A stretch of 64,000 nucleotides of DNA from Klebsiella pneumoniae (GTDB taxonomy: Bacteria > Pseudomonadota > Gammaproteobacteria > Steroidobacterales > Steroidobacteraceae). Location of the stretch: the NCBI GenBank assembly GCA_945873095.1, contig CAMCBU010000008.1:21561-85560 (forward strand), in the 5' to 3' direction. Under the pieces are notes generated by a model that was given only the letters and a program-made list of their open reading frames with translations, ran no database searches and was not told where the DNA came from. Positions 54,102-62,572 of this stretch are shown here, in pieces; within the stretch, counting starts at the first letter, position 1; every line of letters begins with the position of its first letter. A program made the translations under genes and the position numbers.

Positions 54102-54929
54102 ATGATCATCGAGCGAGTTTGGCCCGGCAACGCTTGGCGCAATTACCACTATCTCATCGCCTGTGAAGAAACCGGCGAAGCGATGGCGATCGACCCCCTC
54201 GATTGGCAAGCCTGTCTGGCCATCGCCCGGGCGCGAGGTTGGACCATTCGGAGCATCCTCAACACCCACGAACATGGCGATCATATCGGTGGCAACGAAG
54301 GCCTGCGGGCGGCCACCGGGGCGAAGTTGTTCGCGCATGCCGGGGCAGGCGATCGTATCCCGGGCATCGATGTGGGTCTCGGTGCGGGGGTGTTGCTGCG
54401 CATCGGTCGAACCGTCGAAGCACGCGTACTCGATACGCCAGGGCATACCCGCTCGCATCTCTGTCTGCTGCTGCAAGCCGCCCGTTCATCGACGCCGGCC
54501 GCTCTTTTCTGCGGCGACACACTGTTCAACGCCGGCGCCGGCAATTGCCACAACGGTGGCGATCCAGCCCTGTTGTATGACACTTTCGTGCGGCAACTCG
54601 CACAACTACCCGACTCGACGCTCGTCTATCCGGGCCACGACTATCTCGCGCGTAATCTCGCCTTCACGCTCGATCGAGAGCCCGGCAACCTCGTGGCCAT
54701 CGAACGACACGCCTCGCTATGCACACACGCGGGCACACACGCGGGCACACACGACGGCGCAACCGCACCGGTGTTCACACTCGGCGACGAAAAACGGCAC
54801 AACGTCTTCTTTCGTTTGTGCGAACCGGAAGTCATCGCGCGCTTGCGCGAGCGATTTCCCGAACTCCCGCATGATCCGGACGCGCGCAGCGTGTTCTTGC
54901 GCCTGCGCGAATTGCGCAATCAGTGGTGA
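54102..54929 (+). CDS. gloB: Hydroxyacylglutathione hydrolase (glyoxalase II)
   Basis: 275-residue dinuclear metal hydrolase that cleaves S-lactoylglutathione to lactate and glutathione. THEHGDHIGGNEG is the metal motif, LDTPGHTRSHLCL the third ligand region and FCGDTLFNAGAGNC the bridging Asp region; YPGHDYLARNLAF carries the glutathione site. C-terminal VFLRLRELRNQW is the family end. An in-frame 12-base tandem repeat (54721-54756) inserts THAG-type units between the two domains. It is divergent from pcs and tail-overlaps the VOC gene by 10 bases. No clear ribosome binding site precedes the ATG. Confidence 0.94.
   Translation: MIIERVWPGNAWRNYHYLIACEETGEAMAIDPLDWQACLAIARARGWTIRSILNTHEHGDHIGGNEGLRAATGAKLFAHAGAGDRIPGIDVGLGAGVLLRIGRTVEARVLDTPGHTRSHLCLLLQAARSSTPAALFCGDTLFNAGAGNCHNGGDPALLYDTFVRQLAQLPDSTLVYPGHDYLARNLAFTLDREPGNLVAIERHASLCTHAGTHAGTHDGATAPVFTLGDEKRHNVFFRLCEPEVIARLRERFPELPHDPDARSVFLRLRELRNQW
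54721..54756 (+). repeat. 12-bp tandem repeat inside gloB
   Basis: GCACACACGCGG occurs twice exactly (54721-54732, 54733-54744) and a third time with two mismatches (54745-54756). The unit is in frame and encodes repeated THAG (the last as THDG). Copy-number change would add or remove four residues without a frameshift. Confidence 0.85.
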
Positions 54930-55858
54930 TCGACTTGCAGTAGGTCGATCCGCAATCCGGCCGGTGAATAAACAGTCGCCGTCAGCACCGAGCCTAAGAT
55001 GCAGTCTATTTTTTGAGGCTCATCGACGCGCGCGCCGATCGCCTTCGCTCGCGAAACGACCTCGGTCACATCGGGTACGACGAAACTAACGGCCAACAAG
55101 CCGCGCGCCGGCGCACAGGCTTTGGGATACCGATTTTCGCTCTCTGCGCGTTCGTACTGCACGATCTCGAGTCGCCCGTAGCTGTACTGCGGATCACCGA
55201 AAATTCGAATGTCGAGTCCGGCGCCCTTCGGCAAACCGATAGTCCGCTCCACTTCCGGGCCGGCAAACCGGTGGTAGGAGGTTTCGGTGAGTTGCAGCAC
55301 CTGTTCGTAAAACGCCTTCTCTATTTTGTTGTCCGGTGAGATCGCGACGATCTGCGGCGCGACGCCATACCCCTGTGCACTGACGTGATCGGTCTTGCCC
55401 TCTTCTTCGAGAAACACCAGGTTCACCTCATCGGGCCCGGGCAGATGCACCTCATGCACCACGACCCCGTCGGTTTCGAAACGGCCGATCGGCGAACGAA
55501 AACGAAACCCGGCTGCCTGTAATTCCGCATGACGCGCTTGGATATCACGCACGACGATATCGACACTCTTCGGTACGAGATCCGTGGGCCGCGCGCCCGC
55601 ACGAACCGGCGCACCGGGCGTACGAAATTGCACCAGATGGATTCCGCCTTGGATACGGCCCGGTGTCACCAGCAGGGCCTGATCGACGATGTCGTCTGCC
55701 GCCAAGCTGAAACGCTGGGCCCAAGCAGGATCGTCGCCTCGGCGACGCGCCACGATCTGCATGCCGAAACGACCCACCCACAACTCGAGTGCTGTCGTCA
55801 GATCAGCCACACTCAACAAGGCATAGGCATAGGCATTCGCTCGAAACTCGGCTGTCAT
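54920..55858 (-). CDS. VOC family protein, two tandem domains
   Basis: 312-residue vicinal-oxygen-chelate protein with two beta-alpha-beta-beta-beta modules: about 8-140 (YALLSVADLTTALELWVGRFGM, DEVNLVFLEEEG) and 155-310 (IVAISPDNKIEKAFYEQVLQL, GLRIDLLQVDHH). It resembles ring-cleaving dioxygenase/glyoxalase-like proteins, but I cannot confirm a metal triad or a substrate. ATG 55858 is preferred (GGAG 10 bases upstream) over an in-frame start at 55933. It is too long and two-domained for a methylmalonyl-CoA epimerase. It is divergent from uvrD. Confidence 0.8.
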   Translation of the reverse strand: MTAEFRANAYAYALLSVADLTTALELWVGRFGMQIVARRRGDDPAWAQRFSLAADDIVDQALLVTPGRIQGGIHLVQFRTPGAPVRAGARPTDLVPKSVDIVVRDIQARHAELQAAGFRFRSPIGRFETDGVVVHEVHLPGPDEVNLVFLEEEGKTDHVSAQGYGVAPQIVAISPDNKIEKAFYEQVLQLTETSYHRFAGPEVERTIGLPKGAGLDIRIFGDPQYSYGRLEIVQYERAESENRYPKACAPARGLLAVSFVVPDVTEVVSRAKAIGARVDEPQKIDCILGSVLTATVYSPAGLRIDLLQVDHH

Positions 55859-55969
55859 CGACGTCGCACTCCGAATCCATCTCTGGTTTGATCGGAGTAT
55901 AGACGCTGATAAAAATCCGCAGGATCGATCCACCCATCCGACCGAAAGCCGCTAGAATTCGCGCCCCGC

Positions 55970-58198
55970 ATGGACCTCTCGCCGATACTCAACCCGCTCA
56001 ACGACGCACAACGCGAAGCCGTCACGGCACCGGTCGGCCCGGTGCTGGTGTTGGCTGGTGCGGGTAGTGGCAAAACACGTGTGCTCACACATCGCGTGGC
56101 GTGGTTGATTCAGGCTGAGGGTGCGTCGCCACACAGCATCATGGCGATGACCTTCACGAACAAGGCCGCGGGGGAGATGCGCGCTCGCATCGAATCGCTG
56201 CTCGGTATGCCGGGCGCAGCGCTCTGGATCGGCACTTTTCACGGGATCGCCCATCGCTTGTTGCGCCTGCACTGGCGCGAAGCCAATCTGCCGCAGACCT
56301 TCCAGATTCTCGATGGCGACGACCAGCTGCGACTGATCAAGAAAATCCTCAAGGCACAAAATCTTGATGACACGCGTTGGGTACCACGCGATATCCAGTA
56401 CTTCATCAATCAAAATAAAGATGAAGGTATGCGATCGAAGGTGCTCAAAGACGGCAACGACCCGACGCGTCGCCAGTTCATCCAGCTGTATCGCGATTAC
56501 GAAGAGGCTTGTCAGCGTGCAGGCGTCGTCGACTTCGCGGAATTGCTGCTGCGCGCTTTCGAATTGTGGCGCGATCAACCCGAGTTGCTCGGACATTATC
56601 GTCGTCGGTTTGGTCATGTGTTGGTTGATGAGTTCCAAGATACCAACACCATCCAATACGCATGGACCAAGCTCTTGGTCGGCTCAGAAGGTGCGCCTTT
56701 TGCAGTGGGTGATGACGATCAGTCGATCTATCGCTGGCGCGGCGCCCGAGTCGAGAACCTGCAAACGTTTCGGCGGGACTTCCCGCAGGCCAAGCTGATT
56801 CGTCTCGAGCAGAACTATCGCTCGACGAGCACCATTCTCGAAGCGGCGAACGCCTTGATCGCCAACAACAGCGGTCGACTGGGTAAAAATCTTTGGACGA
56901 GTGGCGGCAAAGGCGAGCCGATTCGTCTCTATGCCGCTTTCAATGAGCGCGATGAAGCCGAATTCGTGCTGCAGCGCATCAAAGACTGGGTCGCTCGCGG
57001 CGGTAATCGCCGTGATATCGCGATCCTGTATCGATCAAACGCGCAATCGCGTGTTTTCGAAGAAGCGTTTCTGTCGGCCCGCATTCCGTATAAGGTGTAT
57101 GGCGGCCTGCGCTTCTTCGAACGCGCCGAAATCAAAGACGCTCTCGCTTATCTGCGGCTGGTCTCCAACCGCAACGACGATACGTCGTTCGAGCGCGTAG
57201 TCAATTTACCCACTCGCGGCATCGGCGCGAAGAGCATCGATACGCTGCGCGACCGGGCGCGTGCCGACGGCAGCTCGCTGTGGTCGGCAGCACAGCGCTG
57301 CATCGCCGCAGGCAGCTTGGGCGCAAAAGGCGCAGGTTCACTGCACGGATTCCTGCAGCTGATCGATCGCTTGGCTGCCGACACACGCGATCTGGCGCTG
57401 CACGAAATCGTTGATCAAGTGATCAACTCCAGCGGCTTGCTCGAACACCATCGCAAAGAAAAAGCCGAGCGTGGTGAGGCGCGAGCCGACAACCTGCTGG
57501 AACTCGTCTCGGCGGCGCGAGGCTTCGAGCCGAAGGGTGTTGAGGACGAGCAGTTGCCGCCCCTTGAATCCTTCCTCGCGCACGCGGTACTCGAATCGGG
57601 TGAAGGCCAGGCTGAAGCTTGGGAAGACTGCATCCAGATGATGACCTTGCACACGGCCAAGGGACTGGAATTCCCGGTGGTGTTCCTTGCTGGGCTCGAA
57701 GATGGACTGTTTCCGCATCAACGCTCTCTGAACGATCTCGATAGCCTTGAGGAAGAGCGACGCCTCGCCTATGTCGGCACGACTCGCGCGATGCAGCAGC
57801 TCTATCTCACCTATGCCGAGCAACGGCGTCTGCATGGTATCGACGGTTACGGCCAACCCTCGCGATTCATCCGCGAGATCCCTGAAGAGTTGCTCGAAGA
57901 AGTGCGTCCGCGCGTGCATGCCGGACGCGGTGGCTACGGTTCCGGCGGATTCAACACACACGATGACTATTCGCGCAGCGAGTTTGCACCGCGCCGCTCG
58001 CCACTCGCGTCGGGCGTCAAGGCAGACCCGATGGCGCCCGGCCTCAAGTTGGGTGCCCGCGTGCGTCACGCCAAATTTGGCTCTGGTGTCATCCTCAACA
58101 TCGAAGGACAAGGGCCACACGCCCGAGTCCAGGTCAATTTCGAAACAGCGGGTAGCAAGTGGTTGATGCTGCAATACGCCAACCTCGAGCCGACCTGA
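55970..58198 (+). CDS. uvrD: DNA helicase II (UvrD/Rep family)
   Basis: 742-residue superfamily 1A 3'-5' helicase for nucleotide excision and mismatch repair. The N-terminus LNDAQREAV carries the Q motif. Walker A is LAGAGSGKTRVL, motif II VDEFQDTN, motif III GDDDQSIYRWRGA, motif IV EQNYRST, motif V MTLHTAKGLEFPVVF and motif VI YVGTTRAMQQLYL. The C-terminus (GARVRHAKFGSGVILNIEG) is the Tudor-like RNAP-binding element typical of UvrD rather than Rep. No LexA-type box (CTGT-N8-ACAG) is visible upstream. Confidence 0.95.
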   Translation: MDLSPILNPLNDAQREAVTAPVGPVLVLAGAGSGKTRVLTHRVAWLIQAEGASPHSIMAMTFTNKAAGEMRARIESLLGMPGAALWIGTFHGIAHRLLRLHWREANLPQTFQILDGDDQLRLIKKILKAQNLDDTRWVPRDIQYFINQNKDEGMRSKVLKDGNDPTRRQFIQLYRDYEEACQRAGVVDFAELLLRAFELWRDQPELLGHYRRRFGHVLVDEFQDTNTIQYAWTKLLVGSEGAPFAVGDDDQSIYRWRGARVENLQTFRRDFPQAKLIRLEQNYRSTSTILEAANALIANNSGRLGKNLWTSGGKGEPIRLYAAFNERDEAEFVLQRIKDWVARGGNRRDIAILYRSNAQSRVFEEAFLSARIPYKVYGGLRFFERAEIKDALAYLRLVSNRNDDTSFERVVNLPTRGIGAKSIDTLRDRARADGSSLWSAAQRCIAAGSLGAKGAGSLHGFLQLIDRLAADTRDLALHEIVDQVINSSGLLEHHRKEKAERGEARADNLLELVSAARGFEPKGVEDEQLPPLESFLAHAVLESGEGQAEAWEDCIQMMTLHTAKGLEFPVVFLAGLEDGLFPHQRSLNDLDSLEEERRLAYVGTTRAMQQLYLTYAEQRRLHGIDGYGQPSRFIREIPEELLEEVRPRVHAGRGGYGSGGFNTHDDYSRSEFAPRRSPLASGVKADPMAPGLKLGARVRHAKFGSGVILNIEGQGPHARVQVNFETAGSKWLMLQYANLEPT

Positions 58199-58237
58199 TC
58201 GGCGCGGACCCATCGTAACGGCGGTACACTTGCCGCC

Positions 58238-59080
58238 ATGACGACCTCCGCTGTGCCCTCCACGTTTCATGGCCTGCTCGCGCAGGCGACCTCGCGACAC
58301 GACTCGCGCGTCTGTGTTGGTCTCGATCCGGAAATCGAGCGCTTCCCGACCCATCTACGCTCGCGCAGCGATGCGATCCTCGCCTTCAATCGCGCCATCG
58401 TCGATGCGACAGCCGATCTCGTCTGTGCCTACAAGCCGCAGATTGCGCACTATGCCGCCGTCGGTGCCGAAGAGGCCCTGCTCGAGACCATCCGATATAT
58501 CCGCGAACGAGCGCCCGGCGTACCGGTGATCCTCGATTCCAAGCGCGGTGATATCGGTAGCACGGCTGAGAAATATGCCAAGGAGGCTTTCGAGCGCTAT
58601 GGCGCCGATGCGGTGACCATCAACCCGTATCTCGGCCGCGATTCAGCCGAACCCTTCCTGCAATATGCGGATAAGGGCGTCGTCATCCTGTGTCGAACCT
58701 CGAATGCCGGCGCACGCGAATTCCAGGACCTTGTGGTCGATGGTCGCAAGCTCTATCAAATCGTCGCGGAATCCGTGGCGCGCGAGTGGAACTCGCGGGG
58801 GAATTGTTTGCTCGTGGTTGGCGCCACTTACCCTGAGGAACTAGCTGATATTCGCGCGCGCACCGGGAACATGACCTTCCTCGTACCTGGCGTTGGCGCA
58901 CAAGGCGGCGATGTCGAGACAGCCGTGCGCAGTGGCCGAACCCAAGCCGGTGAAGGTCTAGTGATCAACTCTTCGCGGGGCATCATCTACGCTGGCTCGG
59001 GGGAAGATTTCGCAATGGCCGCACGGCGTGCGACACTCGAACTACGCGACGCGATCAACGCTGCGCTCAAAATGAACTGA
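58238..59080 (+). CDS. pyrF: Orotidine 5'-phosphate decarboxylase, type 2
   Basis: 280-residue TIM-barrel enzyme making UMP from OMP. The catalytic Lys-Asp array is in VILDSKRGDIGSTAEKYAKE, characteristic of the longer type 2 (mycobacterial-like) subfamily rather than the roughly 245-residue E. coli type. The N-terminal CVGLDPEIERFP and the C-terminal phosphate-binding VINSSRGIIYAG agree. It lies 39 bases after uvrD. Confidence 0.94.
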   Translation: MTTSAVPSTFHGLLAQATSRHDSRVCVGLDPEIERFPTHLRSRSDAILAFNRAIVDATADLVCAYKPQIAHYAAVGAEEALLETIRYIRERAPGVPVILDSKRGDIGSTAEKYAKEAFERYGADAVTINPYLGRDSAEPFLQYADKGVVILCRTSNAGAREFQDLVVDGRKLYQIVAESVAREWNSRGNCLLVVGATYPEELADIRARTGNMTFLVPGVGAQGGDVETAVRSGRTQAGEGLVINSSRGIIYAGSGEDFAMAARRATLELRDAINAALKMN

Positions 59081-59102
59081 CGAACGGATCGGAGGGGGCC
59101 CG

Positions 59103-60413
59103 ATGTTGCGACTGACCCGCTATCAGTGGATCGTGCTGTTCGCAGCATGGCTAGGCTGGGGCTTCGATATCTTTGACGGGCTGCTGTTCAACTACGTCGC
59201 ACCCAATGCCATTCCCACGCTGCTTGGCCTGACGATCGGTTCGCCCGAGGCGCGCACGGCGACGTTGTATTGGACCGGCCTCATCACGGCGATTTTTCTG
59301 GTCGGTTGGGCGGTTGGCGGCGTGTTGTTCGGGCCGATCTCGGATCGTTATGGCCGCAAACGCGTTCTGCTCATCACGATGGTGCTCTATGCCGTCGGCA
59401 CCGGACTCTGTGCCTTCGTCACCAGCATCGAACAACTCATCGTCTGCCGCATCATCGCAAGTCTCGGCATCGGCGGTGAATGGGCGGCCGGTTGCGCGCT
59501 GGTCGCCGAGGCCGTACCGGAAGACCAACGCGTCGAAGCCGGTGCCGTGCTCTACACCTCGGCGCCTTTCGGTTTGTTTCTCGCCACGGGCGTCAATGCG
59601 CTGATTGCCGGTAATCTCTTCGCCGATGTGCCGGAAGTGTCGTGGCGGTATGTGCTCATCTTCGGATTGATCCCCGCTGCGTTCGCCTTTTGGATCCGCA
59701 CCTTCGTCAAAGAACCAGAACGCTGGGAGGCGGCCGCGGCATCTGCGCCACCGCCCCGTTTGCGCGAAATCTTTGCACCGGACATCTGGCCAAGGACGCG
59801 CAGTGCGCTCATCGTCGCGGTAGTCGCCTTGATCACTTGGTGGAGCTGCAACGCCTTCATCCCGGTCGTCGTGGCCAACCTGGCCCAAGCCGAAGCGCTG
59901 CAACTCGGGCTCGACAAGACGGCGACCAGCATTCTGATCGAGTCCTGGAAAACGCAAGGCACAGCCATCTTCAACGTCGGTGGATTGCTCGGCACGTTGT
60001 TGACGATTCCGCTCGCCAAACACTGGGGTCGAAAGCCGATGTTCGCGCTCTACCTCGGATTCTCATCGGTCGCATTGCTGACCACGTATGGGCTCGATCT
60101 GGATCCGCAAGTGCGGCTCTACATGTACTTCTTCATCGGCTTGACCGTATTCGGCATCTTCGGCAGCTTCACGTTCTATCTGCCCGAATTATTCCCGACC
60201 CGGTTGCGCGCGACCGGGTCGGGCTTCACCTACAACATCGGTCGTGTGATCGCCGCAGGCGGACCTTTCCTCGTAGGCTCGGTCGCCTCTGCTGGAGCGG
60301 GTAATTCCGAGGTCGTGCTCGATACGCTGTTCATGGTTGGATTTGTGCCGATCGTCGGTCTGTTATGTCTCGGCTGGGTCATCGAAACCCGCGGTCAAAA
60401 AATTCAAGACTGA
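59103..60413 (+). CDS. MFS transporter (metabolite:H+ symporter type)
   Basis: 436-residue, twelve-helix major facilitator. The helix 1 motif GWGFDIFDGLLFNYVAP carries the aspartates seen in aromatic-acid and sialic-acid type symporters. GPISDRYGRKRVLL is the MFS motif A loop between helices 2 and 3, and TLLTIPLAKHWGRKP its second-half copy. A central cytosolic loop spans about 200-235. A strong GGAGGGGG lies just before the ATG. The substrate is not predictable; a carboxylate is the family-based guess. Confidence 0.88.
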   Translation: MLRLTRYQWIVLFAAWLGWGFDIFDGLLFNYVAPNAIPTLLGLTIGSPEARTATLYWTGLITAIFLVGWAVGGVLFGPISDRYGRKRVLLITMVLYAVGTGLCAFVTSIEQLIVCRIIASLGIGGEWAAGCALVAEAVPEDQRVEAGAVLYTSAPFGLFLATGVNALIAGNLFADVPEVSWRYVLIFGLIPAAFAFWIRTFVKEPERWEAAAASAPPPRLREIFAPDIWPRTRSALIVAVVALITWWSCNAFIPVVVANLAQAEALQLGLDKTATSILIESWKTQGTAIFNVGGLLGTLLTIPLAKHWGRKPMFALYLGFSSVALLTTYGLDLDPQVRLYMYFFIGLTVFGIFGSFTFYLPELFPTRLRATGSGFTYNIGRVIAAGGPFLVGSVASAGAGNSEVVLDTLFMVGFVPIVGLLCLGWVIETRGQKIQD

Positions 60414-60430
60414 ATCGGGTTTGATGAAAC

Positions 60431-61240
60431 ATGGCTGATTGGCTCATCGATGTAATCCTCGGATTGGTTGAGGGCTTTACCGAGTTCTTGCCGATTTCAA
60501 GCACGGGGCACCTGATCATCACGCGTGCCCTGCTTGATCTCGAGAACGAAGTGGGCTTTCGGCAGATGATCGTGATTCAGGGCGCAGCCATTCTCGCCGT
60601 GTGCTTCCAGTATCGCGCTCGTCTGTGGGAAACGGCGACGACGCTCACGAGCAGCGCGGCCTCGCGCCGATTCGTGCTCGGCTTGTTGCTGGCATTTCTG
60701 CCGGCAGCCGTTGCGGGCCTGACCTTCGAAAACACCATCCGCAGCGTATTGTTCGCGCCAGTGCCGGTCGCCATGGCGCTCGTGATTGGCGGTGTTCTGA
60801 TTCTTTGGGCGGAACGGCGTCCACACGTCGAGCGCGTCAAATCGCTCGATGAACTTCGACCACTCGATGCCTTTCGGATCGGGCTGTTCCAGATGCTCGC
60901 ACTCGTGCCGGGCACGAGTCGCTCTGCAGCCACCATCTTGGGTGGATTGCTGACGGGGCTCGATCGGCGTACGGCCGCGGAGTTTTCGTTTTTCGTCGCA
61001 ATTCCGGTGATGTTCGCCGCTACCGGTTACAAACTGCTCGATGCGCGCGAGCCGATCACTTTCGACGAAGCACGCTCCATCATCATCAGTAGCGTCGTTG
61101 CCTTCTTCGCCGCACTCATTGCGATTCGCTTTCTACTGCGCTTCGTCAGTCAGCACTCGTTCGCCGTATTCGCTTGGTATCGCATCGTGTTCGGCGGCGT
61201 GATCTTGCTCACTTGGCAGATGGGTTGGGTGCAGTGGTAG
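60431..61240 (+). CDS. uppP: Undecaprenyl-diphosphatase
   Basis: 269-residue integral membrane phosphatase (BacA) recycling undecaprenyl diphosphate for cell-wall synthesis. Its two inverted-repeat motifs are complete: EGFTEFLPISSTGHLII near 15-31 and LVPGTSRSAATILGG near 157-171. It follows the MFS gene by 17 bases. Its last 32 bases overlap the convergent MFS gene. Confidence 0.96.
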   Translation: MADWLIDVILGLVEGFTEFLPISSTGHLIITRALLDLENEVGFRQMIVIQGAAILAVCFQYRARLWETATTLTSSAASRRFVLGLLLAFLPAAVAGLTFENTIRSVLFAPVPVAMALVIGGVLILWAERRPHVERVKSLDELRPLDAFRIGLFQMLALVPGTSRSAATILGGLLTGLDRRTAAEFSFFVAIPVMFAATGYKLLDAREPITFDEARSIIISSVVAFFAALIAIRFLLRFVSQHSFAVFAWYRIVFGGVILLTWQMGWVQW

Positions 61241-62507
61241 CACCCCGCTCCTCTTCGGTCACCCGACCAAAATCCGGATAAGGTCCGAGTAGCAAGAGCA
61301 ACAGCGCGCCCGCAATGAACATCACGGCAGCGGCGATGAGAATCGGATCGTAACTGCCGGTGGTATCGCGCACCCAGCCGTAGAGCGTCGCCGACACGGC
61401 CGCAGACAAACCGAAAGCCATGTAAAGCACACCGTAGATTTGCCCGTAGCTCTTCATGCCGAAATATCGACCGGCTAGGTACGCCACGAGATCGGTTTCA
61501 GCGCCGGATGCGAAGCCCATCAGGAACGCGGCGCTGATCGCCACGACGAAGCTCAGCGGACCATCGCCGAGCAGGATCCAACACGACAAGGCCGGTAGAC
61601 ACAGGATGGGTAGCGTCACGATCGGTGCCCAGAATTTATCGAGCAGATAACCCGTGATGATGCGACCGGCGAATATCGACAGGCCGAACACGCTCATCAC
61701 CGCAGCTGCTTGGCTACGCTCGAAACCGCGCGCACCCAACATCGACGGCAGGTGCACCAGTGCACCCGAGTACGCGATGGTCACCAGTGCAATGGACGCC
61801 CAAAGAATCCAGAAGCGCGGCTCTCGCATGGCCTCTTGCAGGCTGCGACCGGGCAAGCTGACGGCACCGGCCGCCGCGATTTCAGGCGGTCGCTCCTCGG
61901 GCTTGGGCTCACGGAACCAGAGCAAACCAATCGGCAGCGCAATACCGAGCGGCAAGAGCGCAAGCGCGGCATAACTCACGCGCCAGCCGAAATCGTTGAT
62001 GAGCCAAGTCGTGATGATCGGCAACGCCATCGCCGAGATGCTGGTGCCGACCAAGGTCAACCCCAGCGCAAAGCCACGCTGTCTGAAGAACCACAAGTTG
62101 ATCGCGCGCGACCACGTGATCGGCGTGGAGCCGATGCCGAAGAGGCCGACCAAAACCCACAGCGCGTAATACCAGTAGAGATTGCCCGGGATGATCGAAA
62201 ACGACGCGAAGATCAGCCCAAAGGTCGTGAGCGACGCGAGCGCGACCAAACGTACGCCGAAACGGTCTGCCAACCAGCCGAAAAACGGCGCCAACAGCGC
62301 TCCGAGCACTCCGTAGATCGTGATGCCGAGACTGATCTCGGTGCGAGTCCAACCGAATTCCTGCTGCAACGGGTCGATGAAGAAACCGACGGTGTTGAAT
62401 GGCAGCGGTGAGGCGCCGAATGCCGTGCCGAGCAGTGACGCAATCAGCACTTTCCAGCCACGCCCAAATTCGTTGCGGCTCGGCGCCGCGGCCCCCGGGG
62501 ATGTCAT
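61209..62507 (-). CDS. MFS transporter (oxalate/formate antiporter-like, OFA/MCT type)
   Basis: 432-residue, twelve-helix major facilitator. GASPLPFNTVGFFIDPLQQE near the N-terminus and FGWTRTEISLGITIYG fit the OFA/monocarboxylate group. APFFGWLADRFGVRLV is the loop 2-3 motif. A central loop (about 195-225) is charged (REPKPEERPPE). A monocarboxylate substrate is a family-level guess only. It tail-overlaps uppP by 32 bases and is divergent from trkA. Confidence 0.88.
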   Translation of the reverse strand: MTSPGAAAPSRNEFGRGWKVLIASLLGTAFGASPLPFNTVGFFIDPLQQEFGWTRTEISLGITIYGVLGALLAPFFGWLADRFGVRLVALASLTTFGLIFASFSIIPGNLYWYYALWVLVGLFGIGSTPITWSRAINLWFFRQRGFALGLTLVGTSISAMALPIITTWLINDFGWRVSYAALALLPLGIALPIGLLWFREPKPEERPPEIAAAGAVSLPGRSLQEAMREPRFWILWASIALVTIAYSGALVHLPSMLGARGFERSQAAAVMSVFGLSIFAGRIITGYLLDKFWAPIVTLPILCLPALSCWILLGDGPLSFVVAISAAFLMGFASGAETDLVAYLAGRYFGMKSYGQIYGVLYMAFGLSAAVSATLYGWVRDTTGSYDPILIAAAVMFIAGALLLLLLGPYPDFGRVTEEERGATTAPNPSAK

Positions 62508-62572
62508 GGCGACAAAGCATACCTGCTCCGGCCTGTTCGGTGCCGATGCTTGGGAGTAACCTATACGAACTT

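Noticed and set aside
44250..54929. A full 3-hydroxypropionate bi-cycle gene cluster
   Set aside because: Only mcr and pcs are present; carboxylases, mutase, malyl-CoA lyase and mesaconyl-CoA enzymes are not in the window.
54920..55858. Methylmalonyl-CoA epimerase for a 3-hydroxypropionate cycle
   Set aside because: Epimerases are single VOC units of about 140 residues; this protein has two domains and 312 residues.
55859..55969. SOS (LexA) box upstream of uvrD
   Set aside because: No CTGT-N8-ACAG pattern is found; only loose -10-like AT patches (for example TAGAAT at 55953-55958).
57338..58354. 338-codon minus-strand frame across uvrD
   Set aside because: Antisense shadow of the helicase C-terminus.
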